From positions 1-64,000 of the forward strand of contig JBMOKU010000007.1 of the NCBI GenBank assembly GCA_049324315.1: a stretch of DNA of 64,000 bases, given 5' to 3'. This document shows positions 32,581 through 40,982 of this stretch, one piece after another; position 1 is the first letter of the stretch; every line of letters starts with the position of its first letter. The notes below the pieces were generated by a model that worked only from the letters and a program-made list of their open reading frames with translations, was not told where the DNA came from and ran no database searches. Source of the stretch: JBMOKU01 sp049324315 (GTDB lineage: Bacteria > Bacillota > Clostridia > Peptostreptococcales > Thermotaleaceae). A program made the translations under genes and the position numbers.

Positions 32581-33458
32581 GGATGAGTTTTGTTATACAC
32601 TTCTTTGATTTTATTTTTTGTAATTTGTGTATAAATCTGAGTCGTAGATATATCTGAATGACCCAACATCTCTTGAACAGATCTTAGATCAGCACCATTC
32701 TGCAGTAAATGTATGGCAAAGGAATGACGCAAGGTATGCGGCGTTATCTTTTTATTAATTTTCGCTTTATTTGTATACAACTTAATAATTTTCCAAAAGC
32801 CTTGCCTAGTAAGCCTTGTCCCATGATAATTCAGAAACAGAGCATCGTCATCTTTATCTCTACAAAGTTTTACTCTACATTCTTTCAGATAAAGCTCCAA
32901 TGCATTCTTTGCCATCTTTCCCACTGGAATAATTCTTTCTTTCGTATTATTGCCGATACAGCGTACATACCCTAGTTCAAGGTTCAAATCACTATAATTT
33001 AAAGCTACTAGCTCTGAAACCCGTATACCCGTAGCATACAACAGTTCAAGCATAGCCTTATCCCGTTTTCCTTTTTCTTCCTTATCATCAGGCTGCGCCA
33101 GCAGCAATTCTACTTCCTTTAAGGTTAATACACTTGGCAGTCTTTTCTCTGTTTTTGGGGATTCCAAGTTGATGGTAGGATCCTTATCAATGTACTTCTC
33201 ATTTAGCAAAAACTGATAAAATGAACGTATTGATGCAAGATTCCTTGAAATGGTAGAAGTCGCCTTTCCCTTCTTCTGGAGATCTAAAATATATGTAATA
33301 ATCGTAGTTTTATTTGTGTCTTTGAAATCACTAAGATGTCGATCATTCAAAAAACCTATGTACTGAAAAATATCGCGTTTATAGGATTCCAGCGTATTTT
33401 TTGATAATTCTTTTTCATTGGATAAATAATGGATAAAACCATCTAAGACCGTAATCAT
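32571..33458 (-). CDS. xerD: Tyrosine recombinase XerD
   Basis: A 295-residue Xer recombinase that resolves chromosome dimers at dif. Residues 1-90 form the SAM-like core-binding domain. The catalytic set is complete: Arg146 (TGIRVSEL), Lys173, His241 and Arg244 (HTLRHSFA), His267 (LGHSD), Tyr276 (IYTQ). The neighbourhood (deoB downstream, spoIIM upstream) is that of xerD in Bacillus rather than codV-type xerC. The ATG follows AAAGGGG. Confidence 0.93.
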   Translation of the reverse strand: MITVLDGFIHYLSNEKELSKNTLESYKRDIFQYIGFLNDRHLSDFKDTNKTTIITYILDLQKKGKATSTISRNLASIRSFYQFLLNEKYIDKDPTINLESPKTEKRLPSVLTLKEVELLLAQPDDKEEKGKRDKAMLELLYATGIRVSELVALNYSDLNLELGYVRCIGNNTKERIIPVGKMAKNALELYLKECRVKLCRDKDDDALFLNYHGTRLTRQGFWKIIKLYTNKAKINKKITPHTLRHSFAIHLLQNGADLRSVQEMLGHSDISTTQIYTQITKNKIKEVYNKTHPRA

Positions 33459-33541
33459 ATACCTTTTCCCCTTTGTATGCCAAAATGAGCGTTATTTATT
33501 TATTCAACAAATAAGAGAAAATTCCTTTAATTTTTATACGC

Positions 33542-33784
33542 TTATTGAATAAAACATTTTATAATGATGTGGAGATTTTTCTCAAAACTTTCAAATTCAC
33601 TGGTTCTACTAATTACAAAAGTACTATTCCCTTTCGGCTTGACTTGGTTCTTATCAATGATCATCCTTCTCGTTATACCATCTACCAATTTAGGTAACAA
33701 GTACGTACATATAACAAGAACAATCAATACCTTTATAAACAAATACCAATATCTTGTTAATCCATGATGTCTCTTTAATCCCAT
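33542..33784 (-). CDS. Small membrane protein, 80 aa (YqzK-like position)
   Basis: An 80-residue protein with a short basic N-terminus, one membrane segment (about 12-33, YWYLFIKVLIVLVICTYLLPKL) and a charged C-terminal region. It has a strong TAGGAGG site. It occupies the place of Bacillus yqzK between xerD and spoIIM, and size and topology agree, but I cannot confirm homology. Function is unknown. Bacillus fur, next to yqzK there, is not present here. Confidence 0.75.
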   Translation of the reverse strand: MGLKRHHGLTRYWYLFIKVLIVLVICTYLLPKLVDGITRRMIIDKNQVKPKGNSTFVISRTSEFESFEKNLHIIIKCFIQ

Positions 33785-33806
33785 ATGGAACCTCCTATGA
33801 TAGAAA

Positions 33807-34436
33807 TCACATATAACTTGAAATCATCTTCATAAAAATAGGTGTAATATACGCTTCAACAATACATCCAACACCGATAATCAAAAATAGAAAAAAAATA
33901 ATCATACTATATAACACAAATTGACTAAATATATTTTGTTTCTGTGTTTTGTTTAACCTATTTTTTATAACCATTGTTGAAAAGCTAATGGCTATGACAG
34001 CAATAATAATTAGTCCGGGTATAATGAACAAGTTTTGTGGGACAATTGAAACCAAAGAAAACAAAAAACCTTTCAGTCCAATGTTTTCTACAAGGAATCC
34101 TACCGTAAAGCCTATAATAAATCCCCTGACTGCAATCAGTAATAAAATTAGTGGTATGCCGATGACAGTCACGCCTAATATCCAAATTAGTGCACCAGAC
34201 TGTAAATTATTTAGCAAGGATTGTTTTAAAATAGCAAGTTCTTCAAATTCGTTATCACTGAGAAGTTGAAAAAAGCTTTTCAGATATCCAATCAACTCCT
34301 GTTTGTGTGTAGCAGATAAAGCTTTCACAGTAAAGGCCCCCGATGATATACCAATGACAAAGAACATGATGACAATAAAGTATATTAAAATATTCCCTTG
34401 TATATGCTTTCCTGCCACGTCTTTCATTTTTCTCAA
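33807..34436 (-). CDS. spoIIM: Stage II sporulation protein M
   Basis: A 209-residue polytopic SpoIIM, part of the SpoIIDMP complex that remodels peptidoglycan at the septum during engulfment. About five membrane segments are visible (from ILIYFIVIMFFVIGISSG to FVLYSMIIFFLFLIIGVG), with the conserved LLLIAVRGFIIGFTVGFLVENIG in the middle. The TTG at 34436 sits 8 bases after GGGGG; in-frame codons upstream overlap that site. A sigma-E-like promoter precedes it. Confidence 0.93.
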   Translation of the reverse strand: MRKMKDVAGKHIQGNILIYFIVIMFFVIGISSGAFTVKALSATHKQELIGYLKSFFQLLSDNEFEELAILKQSLLNNLQSGALIWILGVTVIGIPLILLLIAVRGFIIGFTVGFLVENIGLKGFLFSLVSIVPQNLFIIPGLIIIAVIAISFSTMVIKNRLNKTQKQNIFSQFVLYSMIIFFLFLIIGVGCIVEAYITPIFMKMISSYM

Positions 34437-34470
34437 AAAAACAACCCCCTTCCTGTCCACATTCTATAAA

Positions 34471-34500
34471 ATATTATGCGAACAATAAGGAGATTATGAC
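34471..34500 (-). promoter_or_regulatory. Possible sigma-E promoter of spoIIM
   Basis: On the minus strand GTCATAAT (34493-34500), 14 bases, CATAATAT (34471-34478), close to the mother-cell sigma-E pattern with -35 ATA and -10 CATACA-T. spoIIM is sigma-E dependent in Bacillus. Confidence 0.5.
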
Positions 34501-34583
34501 TTATGCTATTCTTATTTTATCTAGGAATATTATGGGACAATCCATCATAAGATACAACATACTAAATAAAAGGGTGTGTTCAT

Positions 34584-34715
34584 ATGCTTCAAATCATAAA
34601 GGAAAATCAACTATATTATGTTGGCAAAATTACAGATTTATTAGAGATTCTAGAGACACTCAGTCAGAAATATACGACTGTCAAATCACTTATTGATGAT
34701 CGTTTAAAATCTTAA
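34584..34715 (+). CDS. Small ORF, 43 aa
   Basis: A 43-residue frame starting MLQIIKENQLYYVGK, predicted mostly helical and soluble. An AAAGGGTGTG site lies 5 bases before the ATG. Its last 26 bases overlap the end of the convergent DUF3866 gene. I recognise no family. The ribosome site and a strand-appropriate position in an otherwise empty gap support it, but it could be chance. Confidence 0.5.
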   Translation: MLQIIKENQLYYVGKITDLLEILETLSQKYTTVKSLIDDRLKS

Positions 34716-35772
34716 TACCAACTACTGCAGCCGCTCCACAGGTTATGAAAAATTCCTTTTCCATTGTTAAACCTCTACCCATTGTTGTCATTCTTATGGT
34801 AGAAGAATCTAAAACTTCTAAGATTCCCTCACCAGATATCCTTAAAATTTCATGTTTCGAATTCAAATGTCCTTTAAGTACTTGCCCATGAATATAGTTG
34901 TTTTTTTCTTCATCAAAATCTGGTATTCCAATCCATGCCTTTGTCTTACATATTTTTCCTAACACTGTTATTGAATGATGACTGATTCCCTGATGTCTTT
35001 CTCTAGGGTCCTTGAAACTAACCCGCGGTACTGCAATAGCCGTTCCACCTAAATCATTGACAGCATCGATGATATGCCCCTGTTCAATTCCCGTAAAGCC
35101 ATAGGTAGTGCCTGTTCCTGCAATGCCAGGACCCATTGTTACCACTGCAATATCGCAATGTAAAATATCCTTAGCAGCAATCAATCCGTTATAAATCGTA
35201 ACACAGTCAAGGTCTCCTCCAAAAGCATTACCAATCGTTATGGTACCATGTATCTTTCCCATGTCCTTTAGCTGATTTACAACATTGCTAAAGTCTATAG
35301 GCAAAGCAGCTCCATCTGTCATAATATATGCAATTTTTATATCCGGTTTATGATGCTTCAAAATCTCAACAACGGGTGCCAGCATACTATGAAGGGTTCC
35401 GATAATAACAGGCATGCCCTGTAATGATTCAAAATTGTTGAATACATCGTGATGCTGGCTTTCCTGCTCTTCAGCAGCAAACACTTTCAATTGAAAAGGT
35501 GTATACCTCAATTTCATGATGTGGCCGCCCTGGGTCAATTGGTGTTCTACTTGGTTCAGATTGGATATGACAAAATGATATCCTCCCGAGCCAAGATTTA
35601 AATCAACTGCTGTCGTATTTAAAACAACCATGTCTCCAATGTCTACATTACCAGTCAATCTATCATAATTAACTGCTTTTCCGGATTTCCCCTCTACTTC
35701 AACGAGTATTTCCGTTTTATGTCCTTCTTTTTTTAATATCTTCTCTACTCTTCCTTGACATGTAGCGATCAT
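34690..35772 (-). CDS. DUF3866 family protein
   Basis: A 360-residue DUF3866 protein of unknown reaction. It starts with a short beta-barrel-like part (ATCQGRVEKILKKEG) and continues with an alpha/beta core: GTLHSMLAPVVEILK, YIMTDGAALPIDFS, TIGNAFGGDLDCVTIYNGL, VTMGPGIAGTGTTYGFTGIEQG. The Gly-rich and acidic motifs suggest nucleotide or phosphate binding; this is inference. It is the last gene of the steA-led cluster and overlaps a convergent small frame. Confidence 0.85.
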   Translation of the reverse strand: MIATCQGRVEKILKKEGHKTEILVEVEGKSGKAVNYDRLTGNVDIGDMVVLNTTAVDLNLGSGGYHFVISNLNQVEHQLTQGGHIMKLRYTPFQLKVFAAEEQESQHHDVFNNFESLQGMPVIIGTLHSMLAPVVEILKHHKPDIKIAYIMTDGAALPIDFSNVVNQLKDMGKIHGTITIGNAFGGDLDCVTIYNGLIAAKDILHCDIAVVTMGPGIAGTGTTYGFTGIEQGHIIDAVNDLGGTAIAVPRVSFKDPRERHQGISHHSITVLGKICKTKAWIGIPDFDEEKNNYIHGQVLKGHLNSKHEILRISGEGILEVLDSSTIRMTTMGRGLTMEKEFFITCGAAAVVGIKILNDHQ

Positions 35773-35816
35773 ACATTCCCTCTTCTCTGTATGTTTTCGT
35801 CAAAAATGAACTGGGG

Positions 35817-36632
35817 TTATAATCTACCCAGTTCATCAATAAATTTTAGAATTTTATTTTTTTCAATGGTTTTTGTCAGTGAATACTTTTCCGTATAGAT
35901 ATGTAATGCAATTAAAAAGGCTAATAATATCATACGATAGTACATAGGCAATGATATACTTGTTATTCCTAAGGTAACACCCAGAATATTAGAACCTGCA
36001 TCTCCCATCATAGACTTTGCTCTAACATCATAAGGGAAATATGCAATGACACTGCCAATCATCCCGATTATGAGTATTTGCAGCGATTGGGAACCAGTCA
36101 GTACCAATAACAAAATCCCAACAAAAAGAAATCCTTTAATGGATCTTCCCGGTCTCAAATCCAAGAGATTCGCATAGTTGGTAAATAAAGCAATCAGCAT
36201 GGTATTCACAACAATATTGTATAGGTCCTTTGAATATGCAATACTGATCAATAGTGCTACAAGGCCACCAAAAACAGCCTTAAATCCTCCCGTGGTTAGC
36301 TGCCTTCTAAACAAGGACGTAATATGCCCTTTTAGACCTGTTGTATCTCGATTGCCAATCAAATCATCCAATAACCCGGCAAATCCCATGGACAGACCAC
36401 CAATTCCAAAGGTTAGAACTTCTATCATATCTTTCATAGGTCCTATTAGAATACTGGCAAGCATAAGCATGGTCAATACTGGTACAAAAATAATGCCAAT
36501 ACTTACGGGGATAGACTCCCCTCTATAGTTCTCTTTTACACAGTTCGCCTTTAATAGCAGATCATAAAAAAAGGGAATAAGAAAATGTGTTACACTCCAT
36601 CCAAAGAAAAAATAGATACCATACATCAACAT
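35817..36632 (-). CDS. MraY/WecA-like polyprenyl-phosphate glycosyltransferase
   Basis: A 271-residue polytopic protein of the MraY/WecA superfamily, shorter than MraY (about 320). About eight membrane segments are visible. The DDLIGNRD motif (about 90-97) gives the paired aspartates, NYANLLDLRPGR the second acidic loop and MGDAGSN the third. The MraY-specific HHHYE loop is missing, so transfer of a sugar phosphate other than MurNAc-pentapeptide is likely. It follows the GT2 gene by 4 bases. Confidence 0.85.
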   Translation of the reverse strand: MLMYGIYFFFGWSVTHFLIPFFYDLLLKANCVKENYRGESIPVSIGIIFVPVLTMLMLASILIGPMKDMIEVLTFGIGGLSMGFAGLLDDLIGNRDTTGLKGHITSLFRRQLTTGGFKAVFGGLVALLISIAYSKDLYNIVVNTMLIALFTNYANLLDLRPGRSIKGFLFVGILLLVLTGSQSLQILIIGMIGSVIAYFPYDVRAKSMMGDAGSNILGVTLGITSISLPMYYRMILLAFLIALHIYTEKYSLTKTIEKNKILKFIDELGRL

Positions 36633-36636
36633 TGCG

Positions 36637-37317
36637 TTACACCTCTCTGTACTTTTTTAACAGAGTCTTTGATATCTGGTAGAACTGTTTACCTCTGTGA
36701 ACAAAACCTTGCAGGTCTCTTCCAGTTTCCCTATGTGTCATGTTTACATCAACCTCTTGTATTCGATACCCCATCCTTAAGATATCAATTGTCATGCCTA
36801 CCTCAACACCATAGTCAACGGGTAAAATACCGAGCTTTTTTAATACATCTGATTTGAAGGCTCGCTGCCCAGATAATGAGGTATAAATCATCTGGCCTGT
36901 ATAAAACTTCACGCCGTAGCGTGCAAGCTTTTTCACTAGTCCGAAGCCTCCTTTTTTACTGGCTGCAGGAAATCTGGCGATGGTCACATCCGTTAAACCT
37001 TCTATGATTGGAGAAATCAGTTTATCTGCCTCTCCAGCTGAATCCCCCAAATCTGCATCTAGGAGCAAAACGATCTCACTTGTATCAACAGCATAGTGAA
37101 TACCATAGTTTAATGCATATCCTTTTCCTTGATTTTTTTCTAAGCGATGTACTTCTGCACCTTTCTTTGCAGCAATATCTGCTGTACCATCTTTAGAACC
37201 ATCATCAATCACAACAATTCTATTTACGTGCTTGCTTTTTTTTAATGCATCCAAAGTTGCTCCTATCCGATCACCTTCATTATATGCCGGCATCACGACA
37301 GTAATGTCTTTACTCAT
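36637..37317 (-). CDS. GT2 glycosyltransferase
   Basis: A 226-residue family 2 glycosyltransferase resembling dolichol-phosphate mannose and glucosyl-3-phosphoglycerate synthases. VVMPAYNEGDRIGATLDAL is at 6-24, VIDDGSKDGT near 36-45, and LLDADLGD holds the D-x-D near 89-96. No membrane segment is obvious. It sits between steB and the MraY-like gene, so it may act on the same lipid-linked sugar. Confidence 0.87.
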   Translation of the reverse strand: MSKDITVVMPAYNEGDRIGATLDALKKSKHVNRIVVIDDGSKDGTADIAAKKGAEVHRLEKNQGKGYALNYGIHYAVDTSEIVLLLDADLGDSAGEADKLISPIIEGLTDVTIARFPAASKKGGFGLVKKLARYGVKFYTGQMIYTSLSGQRAFKSDVLKKLGILPVDYGVEVGMTIDILRMGYRIQEVDVNMTHRETGRDLQGFVHRGKQFYQISKTLLKKYREV

Positions 37318-37328
37318 TCATTCATCTC

Positions 37329-38216
37329 CTATTCAACTACGACAAAACCCTCGGGCATCAAGCTTTCTGCCGTAGGCTTTTCGCCAAAGTGACCTTCCCT
37401 GCCACTTATAACCATCAGCATTGATGCTTTACCTATCATCGTATCTACATTATCTACCGTTGATATTCTAAGCTTTTTATATTCATTAATATTCGATTGG
37501 ACGACACTTAATTTTTCTACAGCCATGATTGGAATATTGCTGTTCTTAACGAAGTTAATCAAAGGTGTTTCTATTCTATTTAACTGTTCTTTTGATTCTT
37601 CAATACTTCCCCCTGCAATAACTACATAGTCTGCAGGCAGATTCAAGATACCTTGATAGTCGATCATTTTATTATCTTTCAGATATTGCATAAGTTGGAT
37701 CTTATCTCCATTGACAATGCCACTGCAAAATTCCTTAATTAATTGTTTCTCAATTTCATCTTTTGTATTACCACTCAAATTTAAATCTTTAGCAATTTGC
37801 ATTGCAATATCCTCATCTTCTAATAAAAAGGATGTTTTGATAAGTATATTGGTTACATTTGCAGCATTAGCTTTCTGTAAGGTATCTGTTATTCCAGGAT
37901 AAGCATATTCTTCGCTGGTTTCGATCACAACCACATTTGTATCAGTCAGTTTTCCTTTAATAGCCTCCGGATAGATCTTCTCCACCATTTTAATATTCTT
38001 ATCCCTTTCATTCATCAGCTGATCAATTCTATTCTGCAGTTCATCCTGTTTTGATTTGAATTCATCGAATTTGCTTTGAAGCTGATTAACCAGCTGCTGC
38101 TGCTGCTCCATGATCAGTTCTTGTCCATCCAACATAATTCCGATGAAAATTCCAACGCCTAACGCTAAGAAAATCGCAACAATGGTTATTACATAGTATT
38201 TTAAATTTATAATCAT
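37329..38216 (-). CDS. steB: SteB/MctB-like membrane protein
   Basis: A 295-residue protein. The first membrane segment (about 8-30, YVITIVAIFLALGVGIFIGIML) is followed by a Gln/Lys-rich coiled coil (about 32-80) and an alpha/beta outer domain. This is the layout of the SteB/MctB (copper transporter-annotated) family, the partner of SteA in the actinobacterial cytokinetic ring. It follows steA by 15 bases with a strong GGGGGGGAG site. A copper role is not supported by any metal motif. Confidence 0.85.
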   Translation of the reverse strand: MIINLKYYVITIVAIFLALGVGIFIGIMLDGQELIMEQQQQLVNQLQSKFDEFKSKQDELQNRIDQLMNERDKNIKMVEKIYPEAIKGKLTDTNVVVIETSEEYAYPGITDTLQKANAANVTNILIKTSFLLEDEDIAMQIAKDLNLSGNTKDEIEKQLIKEFCSGIVNGDKIQLMQYLKDNKMIDYQGILNLPADYVVIAGGSIEESKEQLNRIETPLINFVKNSNIPIMAVEKLSVVQSNINEYKKLRISTVDNVDTMIGKASMLMVISGREGHFGEKPTAESLMPEGFVVVE

Positions 38217-38231
38217 ATTCGCTCCCCCCCA

Positions 38232-39353
38232 CTACATACCGAAAATAAATTTCAACTTAATAATGAATAATTTCCATATCTGCTGGACAGGTGGAGACAG
38301 GGCACCAACAATAAAAATTGGTATCATTGCACCAAAAGCCAAGCCAAAAATATGCTTCATTTTAACACTTTCTCGATAAAGCTTATTGACACCCTTAGCA
38401 TCAATCAGCTTCGAACCTACTTTAAGCCTAACAAGAAAGGTACTTGCCATTCCCTTTCGTCCCTTTTCCAAGAAATCAATCATATTAGAGTGAGTTCCCA
38501 CTGCTACAATCAAGTCTGCCCCCTTCTCAAAGGCCAACAGCATAGCAATATCTTCACTGGTACCTGGTGCAGGAAAAACAACACAGTCCAAATTTAATTC
38601 TTGAATCCGTGGCAGTCCAGGAGCTCTCCCATCTGGATAAGCATGGACAATAATTTCTTTGCATGACAGTAAGCATTGATCCGAGACACTATCCATATCT
38701 CCAACAATCATATCAGGAGTATAGCCAAACTCCAAAAGTGCATCGCCGCCACCGTCCACACCAATTAAAATAGGACTAAACTCTTCAATATATGATTTAA
38801 CGGTGTGTAAATCCTCTTTATAGTTTTGTCCTCTTACAACCACTAAAACATGTCTATTTTTAAACTCAGTTTTTATATCTGGGGCAGTCAAATGCCCTAA
38901 GAAAAAGTCCTTTTCTTTTTTTGCATATTCAAGGGTGTTTTCAATAAATTTATCTAATTCTTGTTGGAAGTTTTTTTGTGTTTCTTCCAATTTTATCTTG
39001 ATTAATTCTTCAAAAAGTAAACTACCACTCCCAACATGTTCACCATTTCTAAAAATTTCCTCATCCACAACTTCAAGAATATCATCTTCAACAATACGAT
39101 CAAAAACTTCTTGTCCAACATCGTCCAATATGGGTATCCCTGATTTTTCTAATATCATTGGACCTAGATTCGGGTATCTGCCACTAATAGATTTATCTGC
39201 ATTAATAACCAGTTTTGGTTTACAAGCCACTAAAGAATTGGCAGCTACTTCATCAATATCTCTATGATTAATTACTGCAATTTCGCCGGAATTTAATCGT
39301 TTTACCAGTTCTTTTGTTTTTCGATCTTTTCTCGCAATGGACTTTACAATCAT
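38232..39353 (-). CDS. steA: SteA-like cytokinetic ring protein
   Basis: A 373-residue SteA homologue. Residues about 1-130 are the family N-terminus (RLNSGEIAVINHRDIDEVAANSL), about 160-300 a thiamine-pyrophosphokinase-like fold (LIGVDGGGDALLEFGYTPDMIVGDMDSVSD), and a C-terminal membrane segment runs from about 338 to 365. In Corynebacterium, SteA and SteB form a complex at the septum and affect wall-cleaving enzymes. Here it is first in a five-gene run. The ATG follows TTGGAGG. Confidence 0.87.
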   Translation of the reverse strand: MIVKSIARKDRKTKELVKRLNSGEIAVINHRDIDEVAANSLVACKPKLVINADKSISGRYPNLGPMILEKSGIPILDDVGQEVFDRIVEDDILEVVDEEIFRNGEHVGSGSLLFEELIKIKLEETQKNFQQELDKFIENTLEYAKKEKDFFLGHLTAPDIKTEFKNRHVLVVVRGQNYKEDLHTVKSYIEEFSPILIGVDGGGDALLEFGYTPDMIVGDMDSVSDQCLLSCKEIIVHAYPDGRAPGLPRIQELNLDCVVFPAPGTSEDIAMLLAFEKGADLIVAVGTHSNMIDFLEKGRKGMASTFLVRLKVGSKLIDAKGVNKLYRESVKMKHIFGLAFGAMIPIFIVGALSPPVQQIWKLFIIKLKFIFGM

Positions 39354-39632
39354 TTCATACCTCCAATTGCTTCTACTGTTATATTATTAGTAATATTTTA
39401 CATATCCATTCAGTATCACATTCAGCCTTGCATATTATAACATAACCGATAGAAATATTATACTATAAAAACTTGGTTTTCATTGGATACATACTGAATC
39501 AATTATACGCTTTAAAATTGTCCTTTGCTATATAGCTTATGTTACCATAATATACCATATGTTTATAGTACCAAATTTTTAATTCCATCCGAATCCTATA
39601 AAAGATCATGATATGGGAGGGAAACTATTTAA

Positions 39633-39803
39633 ATGAATCTATTTGTTTTCAGAGTAAAACTGAACTTACTGAGTATCTTTTTAGACGAATTAAGAAATGA
39701 AAATGTTCCCAATATACTTCAAAGAGAATTGATTAAGGTCTACGCTGGCGATCTGAGGATTAAACTGACTGATAAGATGATTGAGGAAATCATGGCAATA
39801 TAA
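39633..39803 (+). CDS. Small ORF next to spo0A, 56 aa
   Basis: A 56-residue frame with the strong site GGGAGG 12 bases before ATG. The protein starts MNLFVFRVKLNLLSIF, is mainly helical and amphipathic, and ends EEIMAI. It is convergent with spo0A and ends just before its terminator. I see no Spo0E SQELD signature, so it is not a Spo0E-type phosphatase by motif. A possible promoter, TTGCTA (39525-39530) with TAATAT (39548-39553), lies upstream. The rest of 39354-39632 is AT-rich and holds no other recognisable element. Confidence 0.55.
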   Translation: MNLFVFRVKLNLLSIFLDELRNENVPNILQRELIKVYAGDLRIKLTDKMIEEIMAI

Positions 39804-39811
39804 AATTATAC

Positions 39812-39867
39812 AAAAAAAAACACCTTCATATCTTGCTGCGTGTAACGCAGCAGAATATAAGGTGTTT
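39812..39867 (-). terminator. Terminator of spo0A
   Basis: A long stem of three paired blocks (AACACCTT with AAGGTGTT, ATAT with ATAT, TGCTGCGT with ACGCAGCA) is followed by nine T on the minus strand. On the plus strand it would also follow the small frame at 39633. Confidence 0.85.
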
Positions 39868-39946
39868 ATAGTTCTATTAGCAAATTTACAAACTTTCTAA
39901 ATTATTTAGTATTATTTTATCCCCTTAATCCCCTGTAAATCCTAAC

Positions 39947-40753
39947 TTATGATACCTTTTTTTCTATTCTTAACTTATCAGCCACCATAGCAATAAACTC
40001 ACTATTTGTAGGTTTGCCTTTGTCATTATGTACGGTGTAGCCAAACAAAGTATTAATCGTCTCCATCTTACCTCTGCTCCAAGCTACTTCAATAGCATGT
40101 CGAATAGCCCTTTCAACACGGCTTGGCGTCGTATTGAATTTTTTTGCAATAGATGGGTATAACTCTTTCGTTACCGCACTAAGCATTTCAATGTTTTCTA
40201 CAACCATGGTAATAGCCTCTCTTAAGTACAAATAACCCTTAATATGGGCAGGAACACCGATTTCATGGATGATATTGGTTATTTCTGCTTCAAGGCTTCT
40301 GTTCTTATTACCTTCCGCTGCAGGTACATTTACCAATACGCTGCTGTAGTCTTTTTTTCTACTGGACACGTTGGTATTGTTCCCCATTAGTTGTCTGATC
40401 CTCGTAATAAAAATTTCAAAATCAAAAGGCTTAACAACATAATAGTCTGCACCTAAGCCAATGGCTCTCTGTGTAATTTTATCTTGTCCAACAGCAGAAA
40501 GAACGATAATCTTAGGAAATTTTGTTAAATTCATGGAATTTAGTTTTTCCAGTACGCCAAGACCATCAAGATGTGGCATGATAATATCTAATATCAATAC
40601 ATCTGGTAATTTCTTGGAAATCAATTCAATCGCTTCAATTCCATCTTTGGCTACACCAACAATTTCCAAATCCTCTTGCTTTCCAAGATATTCACTCAGA
40701 ATATCACAGAAGTCTTTGTTATCATCGGCAATCACTACTTTAATATCTTTCAC
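39947..40753 (-). CDS. spo0A: Sporulation response regulator Spo0A
   Basis: A 268-residue Spo0A, the master regulator of entry into sporulation. The receiver domain (1-125) has Asp10, Asp11 and phospho-acceptor Asp56 (LILDIIMPH). The C-terminal DNA-binding domain (about 150-268) has the conserved SRVERAIRHAIEVAWSRG and the ending of the recognition helix. The GTG start lies about 10 bases after GGGGGG. The upstream region holds a sigma-H promoter and a 0A box. A cognate kinase is not adjacent. Confidence 0.97.
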   Translation of the reverse strand: MKDIKVVIADDNKDFCDILSEYLGKQEDLEIVGVAKDGIEAIELISKKLPDVLILDIIMPHLDGLGVLEKLNSMNLTKFPKIIVLSAVGQDKITQRAIGLGADYYVVKPFDFEIFITRIRQLMGNNTNVSSRKKDYSSVLVNVPAAEGNKNRSLEAEITNIIHEIGVPAHIKGYLYLREAITMVVENIEMLSAVTKELYPSIAKKFNTTPSRVERAIRHAIEVAWSRGKMETINTLFGYTVHNDKGKPTNSEFIAMVADKLRIEKKVS

Positions 40754-40776
40754 AATTTATTACCCCCCTGGTTTGA

Positions 40777-40821
40777 AATATAATCTCAGCTTTCATATTC
40801 GACAAATCAGTTCGATTTCCT
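40777..40821 (-). promoter_or_regulatory. spo0A sigma-H promoter, 0A box and sigma-A promoter
   Basis: On the minus strand AGGAAAT (40815-40821), 11 bases and GTCGAAT (40797-40803) match the sigma-H pattern. TTTGTCGAATA (40796-40806) contains the 0A-box core TGTCGAA and overlaps the -10 just described. TTGTCG (40800-40805), 17 bases, TATATT (40777-40782) is a possible sigma-A promoter. The arrangement implies feedback by Spo0A. Confidence 0.7.
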
Positions 40822-40893
40822 GCTAATATGGAAAAAAATAGAATAGTTTTTGTAAATTTTTTATATTACTTATATTCTATCTACATAGCGAGT

Positions 40894-40933
40894 CAAAAAA
40901 ATGTAAAAGATGGTATCTAACCACCTTTTACAT
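40894..40933 (-). terminator. Terminator of pstS
   Basis: ATGTAAAAG (40901-40909) pairs with CTTTTACAT (40925-40933), and TGGT with ACCA inside, with one mismatch. A run of seven T follows on the minus strand. Confidence 0.85.
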
Positions 40934-40982
40934 TTGTCAATGGGAGGAATATTCTGCTTCAATTTAGCTTTTACGTATATAA

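Noticed and set aside
34496..34696. 66-residue plus-strand frame before DUF3866
   Set aside because: It starts inside the spoIIM promoter area without a ribosome site and overlaps the better supported 43-residue frame in another phase.
39354..39632. Possible riboswitch or RNA gene upstream of the 56-residue frame
   Set aside because: The 280 bases are AT-rich with only short repeats; I could not draw a stable multi-helix fold or match a known aptamer core.
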